Below the pieces are notes generated by a model. That model was not told the origin of the DNA and did no database searches. It saw only the letters and a program-made list of their open reading frames with translations. A stretch of DNA of 64,000 nt from an uncultured Flavobacteriales bacterium (GTDB lineage Bacteria; Bacteroidota; Bacteroidia; Flavobacteriales_G; Salibacteraceae). Where the stretch lies: positions 1-64,000 of the forward strand of contig CAJXNO010000007.1 in assembly GCA_913057205.1 (NCBI GenBank), given 5' to 3'. The translations under genes and the position numbers were made by a program. This document shows positions 60,625 to 64,000 of the stretch, piece by piece. Numbering within the stretch: the first letter of the stretch is position 1; every line of letters starts with the position of its first letter.

Positions 60625-61572
60625 ATGAGAATAGTTTTTTTCGGAACACCAGATTTCGCTGTGGCGAGCCTGAAAGCCATGATCGAAGATGGAAGGAATG
60701 TGGTTGCCGTGGTTACTGCACCTGATAAGCCGTCAGGGCGTGGACATAAATTACAGCCCTCACCCGTAAAGCAATATGCCGTATCACAAGGAGTTCCTGT
60801 TCTACAGCCGGCCAACTTGAAGGAGGATGGGTTTGTCGAAACCCTCCGATCCTATCAGGCCGATGTGCAGATCGTTGTGGCCTTTCGGATGCTGCCAGAG
60901 GTGGTGTGGGACATGCCTCCGAAGGGGACCTTCAATGTGCACGCCTCCCTCCTTCCGGAGTACCGAGGTGCTGCTCCGATCAATTGGGCCATCATTAACG
61001 GTGAACAACGAACGGGCGTAACTACGTTCAAGCTGCAACATGCAATCGATACCGGAAGCATCCTGCTCCAGGAAGCGGTTGAGATTGGGTTGAATGAAAC
61101 GGTTGGGGAGTTGTATGAACGCCTCATGCATAAGGGAGCTAAACTGTTGTTGAGAAGCTTGGATCAGCTGAGTACCGGAGATTTCCAATTGAAGGCTCAG
61201 CCACAGCAGATATCGAAGCACGCACCCAAGATCTACAAGGATGACTGCAGGATCGATACAAGCAAAACCGCGAAGGAAGTACATGACTTCATCCGGGGTA
61301 TGTCGCCCTTTCCTGGGGCCTTCATCGAAGTCGAGATCGATGGTGGATCTGCCCAGCGTTGGAAGATCATCAAGACACACGCGCCAGCGGTTAAGCGGGT
61401 GGGAACCGGTCTGTTCAGGATCGATGGCAAGCGATTGGTACTCAATGCAAGCGATGCTGCGATCGAAGTCCGAGAGATTCAAGTTCCAGGTAAACCCAAG
61501 ATGGACGCCTTGTCTTTCATCAATGGTTTCAAGACGCAGGTGCTAAAAGCAAAAGAGGCCACGCATACGTAG
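60625..61572 (+). CDS. fmt: Methionyl-tRNA formyltransferase
   Basis: A 315-residue enzyme formylating initiator Met-tRNA. RIVFFGTPDFAVASL opens the Rossmann-like domain; VTAPDKPSGRGHKLQPSPVKQYA, HASLLPEYRGAAPINWAIINGE (catalytic His and SLLP loop) and the HAIDTGSILLQE Asp follow, then a C-terminal OB-type domain. The ATG at 60625 is used because MRIVFFG is the family start; an ATG three codons earlier is unlikely. The divergent promoter region to the lipoprotein gene is only about 66 bases. Confidence 0.95.
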   Translation: MRIVFFGTPDFAVASLKAMIEDGRNVVAVVTAPDKPSGRGHKLQPSPVKQYAVSQGVPVLQPANLKEDGFVETLRSYQADVQIVVAFRMLPEVVWDMPPKGTFNVHASLLPEYRGAAPINWAIINGEQRTGVTTFKLQHAIDTGSILLQEAVEIGLNETVGELYERLMHKGAKLLLRSLDQLSTGDFQLKAQPQQISKHAPKIYKDDCRIDTSKTAKEVHDFIRGMSPFPGAFIEVEIDGGSAQRWKIIKTHAPAVKRVGTGLFRIDGKRLVLNASDAAIEVREIQVPGKPKMDALSFINGFKTQVLKAKEATHT

Positions 61573-61576
61573 CCTC
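61545..61576 (-). terminator. Terminator after the PDZ/T9SS gene
   Basis: On the minus strand GAGGCTACG (61576-61568) pairs with CGTGGCCTC (61563-61555, with a mismatch) around a short loop, followed by TTTTGCTTTT. It overlaps the 3' end of fmt on the other strand. Confidence 0.65.
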
Positions 61577-61605
61577 CTTAAGCGTTGGTGGTTGTAAAGC
61601 TTATA

Positions 61606-63054
61606 TTATTGCTTGATCAAGCGCTTCATTATTCCTTTTCCTGACTGAAGAAGTGACACAAAGTACATTCCTTCCGCCTGCTCGCTCAGATCGATCTTGG
61701 TAAGGATATAACCATCGGTGTTTGCTTGAACTTCCTTCTCCATGACCTTACCGCCTTGGGCGTCGAACACTTGAAGTTTGACGGGGTCGTTGCTTTCAAG
61801 CTCGAGGTTCATCATGAACACCCCGCTGCTTGGATTCGGTCCAATCGTAAGATCGATCGGTTCTAAAGCGTTGGTTCGATCCAGTTCTTCCTCACTCTGT
61901 TGGCTGATGCGATCGATTTCTTCTTCATTCACCGCACCGATTCGAACCTCATAGCGGAAGCTCTTTTCCTCTTCAAATGGGATTTCCTTTGGGAACGCAG
62001 CCAAGGTGGTGGAAACCTGTTCAACTTGCTCACCTCTTAGGTAGCGAACGGTGATCTCTTCTCCAGCCTTTCGCTTCGATAGGCTGGCTATAAGCGCCTG
62101 GATATCTTCGATTGCGTCCTCATCAAGTTCCGTGATGATGTCTCCCTCTTGAAGACCGGCCTCTGCTGCTGGGGTAGCATCAATCACCTTAATGATCTTT
62201 ACACCTTGGTCAACGGTTTCACCTTCGATACCTAGGAAGCCTCCTGAACATTCCGCTCGAAGGCCTTTTGGATGTTTTGTCGAATGGTACATGAACGGAC
62301 GTTGACCTTGGGGTGCATGCGGAGGAAAGACGTAGCTGTGATCTCCATCTTCACCCTGCCATTCCATATGGATCTGGCGCCGACGATCGGTGGTGGAACC
62401 GAGAATCACCTCTTGCTTTTGAAGCTTTCCGTCTCGGTAGACCTCTAACTTCAATTTGTCCTTTGGTGCATGCGAACGGATCGCGTTTGCGAGCTCGTCA
62501 AAGTTGCCTACTTCCTGTCCATCGATGGATGTGATGATCATTCCGCGCTGTAGACCGATGGCTTCTGCAGCACTACCAGGCACTACCCTTCTGATCCGCA
62601 CGCCCTTCTTTAGTTTGGTATTGGCTTTTTCGATCTCGTTCAAAGCGGTTCCTTCTACCCCGAGGAAGGCACGCGCTTCACCACTTCCTTGCTGATAATG
62701 AAAGCGTGGAATGGCCCTGATGGTTGATTGGAAATCGGGTAGATCGAGGTCATTCAGCTCTTTTTGGATGATGATCTCGATATCTGCATCATCGATGTCT
62801 TTCATGGCTTTCTGGATGCTGAGTTCCATTTCTTCCAGCATGGATGCTAGCTCTTTGTTCCAATGATCTACGTCAAGTTCGATCTCTTGTACGGAGGTAG
62901 TGGTCTCACCATCTTCGGTGACCTCTACTTCTACTTTTACTCTGGCGGGTTTATCGTTGCGTTCTGTGTCATCGTTCTGAGCGTTAGCGATGGCCACGAG
63001 GCCAAGGCTTAAGAACGAAAAGAAGAGGCATTCAAGGAGTACTTTCTTTTTCAT
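61606..63054 (-). CDS. T9SS-exported protein with two PDZ domains
   Basis: A 482-residue secreted protein (signal peptide AIANAQ). After a charged helical region (about 30-110) come two PDZ domains: FLGVEGTALNE to GVRIRRVVPGSAAEAIGLQRGMIITSIDGQEVGNFDEL, and GFLGIEGETVDQGVKIIKVIDATPAAEAGLQEGDIITELDEDAIEDI. It ends in a T9SS sorting domain (LTIGPNPSSGVFMMNLELE to GIMKRLIKQ). There is no protease domain, so it may bind peptide ends or scaffold other surface proteins. Confidence 0.88.
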   Translation of the reverse strand: MKKKVLLECLFFSFLSLGLVAIANAQNDDTERNDKPARVKVEVEVTEDGETTTSVQEIELDVDHWNKELASMLEEMELSIQKAMKDIDDADIEIIIQKELNDLDLPDFQSTIRAIPRFHYQQGSGEARAFLGVEGTALNEIEKANTKLKKGVRIRRVVPGSAAEAIGLQRGMIITSIDGQEVGNFDELANAIRSHAPKDKLKLEVYRDGKLQKQEVILGSTTDRRRQIHMEWQGEDGDHSYVFPPHAPQGQRPFMYHSTKHPKGLRAECSGGFLGIEGETVDQGVKIIKVIDATPAAEAGLQEGDIITELDEDAIEDIQALIASLSKRKAGEEITVRYLRGEQVEQVSTTLAAFPKEIPFEEEKSFRYEVRIGAVNEEEIDRISQQSEEELDRTNALEPIDLTIGPNPSSGVFMMNLELESNDPVKLQVFDAQGGKVMEKEVQANTDGYILTKIDLSEQAEGMYFVSLLQSGKGIMKRLIKQ

Positions 63055-63184
63055 AATCTATGCGGTCATTGATTTGAATCCAAAAGTATTCAGGGCCCAG
63101 GCTAGCAAAAAGTTAACGTGCGTTGCAAAGTGTTAAGGGGTGCAAAAACGATCCTATGTTTGTCCATCATTGTCTCGTAAGTCT

Positions 63185-64000
63185 ATGGTTATAATATCTC
63201 CTTTCATTCGTAGTTGTGTGCTTTGCTGTACATTTCTAATTCTTGGCCAACAGTTGGTACTTGGGCAGACGTTGGAACTGATTGTTTTGGGCACATCTCA
63301 AGATGCGGGTACACCGCAAATTGCATGTGATCGACCCTGTTGTTCCGAGCGATGGAAAAGCAAAGAAACTCACAGTGTTGCTTCCCTTGGATTCTCTGAT
63401 GGCGAACGCTTTTACATGATCGACGCCACCCCTGATTTTCCCGTGCAGTTTATGGAAGCTCAGTCGCATTTTGTTGGTCAGTCGTTCGGTGGTATCTTCT
63501 TGACCCATGCTCACATAGGGCATTACACTGGTTTGATGTATCTGGGAAGAGAAGCAATGGGAGCATCAAACACTCCCGTTTATTGCATGCCACGGATGAA
63601 AGCCTTTCTTGAGGCAAATGGACCATGGAGTCAATTGGTGACGTTGGGTAATATAAAATTGGTTGAACTATCGTCGAATCAAGCCGTTCAGTTATCGAGT
63701 GAACTACAGATGATTGCGGTTCCGGTGCCACATCGCGACGAATTTTCAGAAACCGTGGGCTACGAAGTAGTAGCTCAGCAATCCCTTTTCTATGTGCCGG
63801 ATATAGACAAATGGAAGATCTGGGAGCAACCGATTGAGGCGGTGATTGCTGCTGTAGACTATGCACTTTTAGATGGCACCTTTTTCAGTGGTGATGAATT
63901 GCCTGGAAGGGACCTATCAACGATACCCCATCCGTTTGTTGAGGAATCTTTGAAACGGTTTGAGGCACTTTCAAGTGAAGAACGAAACAAGATCCATTTC
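63185..64000 (+). CDS. Secreted metallo-beta-lactamase-fold (PqqB-like) protein, 3' end outside window
   Basis: ATG 63185 opens a frame that stays open to the window edge (272 codons). A signal peptide (LGQQLVLGQ) is followed by ELIVLGTSQDAGTPQIACDRPCCSERW, then the metal motif FLTHAHIGHYTGLMYLGREAMG (HAHIGH in place of HxHxDH), as in PqqB-like coenzyme-PQQ-associated proteins. Later VPHRDEFSETVGYEV and DIDKWKIWEQ are further family pieces. Whether it is PqqB is doubtful because no pqq gene is nearby; secretion suggests a periplasmic hydrolase. Confidence 0.8.
   Translation, partial: MVIISPFIRSCVLCCTFLILGQQLVLGQTLELIVLGTSQDAGTPQIACDRPCCSERWKSKETHSVASLGFSDGERFYMIDATPDFPVQFMEAQSHFVGQSFGGIFLTHAHIGHYTGLMYLGREAMGASNTPVYCMPRMKAFLEANGPWSQLVTLGNIKLVELSSNQAVQLSSELQMIAVPVPHRDEFSETVGYEVVAQQSLFYVPDIDKWKIWEQPIEAVIAAVDYALLDGTFFSGDELPGRDLSTIPHPFVEESLKRFEALSSEERNKIHF

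Overview
The window looks like chromosomal DNA of a member of the Bacteroidota, most likely a marine Flavobacteriales relative. The reasons are: several secreted proteins end in a type IX secretion (T9SS) sorting domain; lipoproteins carry short acidic sequences after the lipid cysteine; starts are often preceded by the Bacteroidota -7 promoter box TAnnTTTG (or TAnnTTCG) with little Shine-Dalgarno signal; and families typical of the phylum are present (DUF4397, DUF4465, DUF6952, TIGR02757, the PnuC/TsaC pairing, surface beta-propellers). I see no rRNA, tRNA, insertion sequence, prophage or CRISPR array. Most genes are ordinary chromosomal housekeeping or envelope genes.

Layout. 1-6.0 kb: the 3' end of clpC, a RecQ helicase that has lost its zinc cysteines, and a 949-residue secreted helical-repeat protein. 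6.0-12.9 kb: a cobalamin-uptake locus read leftward from a cobalamin riboswitch (about 11826-12010). It encodes a DUF4465 surface protein (BtuH-like), an unnamed secreted protein, a BtuB-like TonB receptor and a BtuG-like propeller lipoprotein. The locus is bracketed by two lipoproteins that resemble each other. 12.9-27.3 kb: HMG-CoA lyase, PyrD, a membrane glycosyltransferase-like protein, LolD, TIGR02757, a Tet-type MFS pump, TsaC/Sua5, PnuC, a double OmpA-domain protein, hydroxybutyryl-CoA dehydrogenase, P5C dehydrogenase and an imelysin-type lipoprotein. 27.3-36.5 kb: a possible small RNA, an ABC-F ATPase, a triple DUF4397 T9SS protein, an ECF sigma factor followed by a protein that joins an anti-sigma-like N-terminus to a beta-barrel-like C-terminus, and a broken T9SS gene.

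36.6-41.1 kb: a polyamine operon (arginine decarboxylase, agmatinase, deoxyhypusine-synthase-like protein), which I read as a putrescine-to-homospermidine pathway, then a glycosyltransferase pair. 41.3-44.2 kb: a second broken T9SS gene carrying the same kinds of lesion as the first (one TAA and one apparent GGG-to-GG contraction). 44.3-57.0 kb: a cold-shock protein, outer-membrane barrels including a tandem pair, an FAD oxidoreductase, QueA, a GNAT enzyme, an 8-bp tandem repeat, a divergent PLP enzyme, and an O-antigen ligase/polymerase with TPRs. 57.2-64.0 kb: thioredoxin plus DUF6952, a GyrI-like protein, a nucleoid-associated protein, a VIT1-type transporter, Fmt, a PDZ/T9SS protein and the 5' part of a secreted metallo-beta-lactamase-fold protein cut by the window edge.

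The most interesting points are the cobalamin surface locus with an uncharacterised extra component and flanking lipoproteins, the sigma factor/trans-envelope barrel pair, the polyamine operon, and the two similarly damaged T9SS cargo genes. Gene functions are assigned from recognised motifs and family resemblance; no database search was run.
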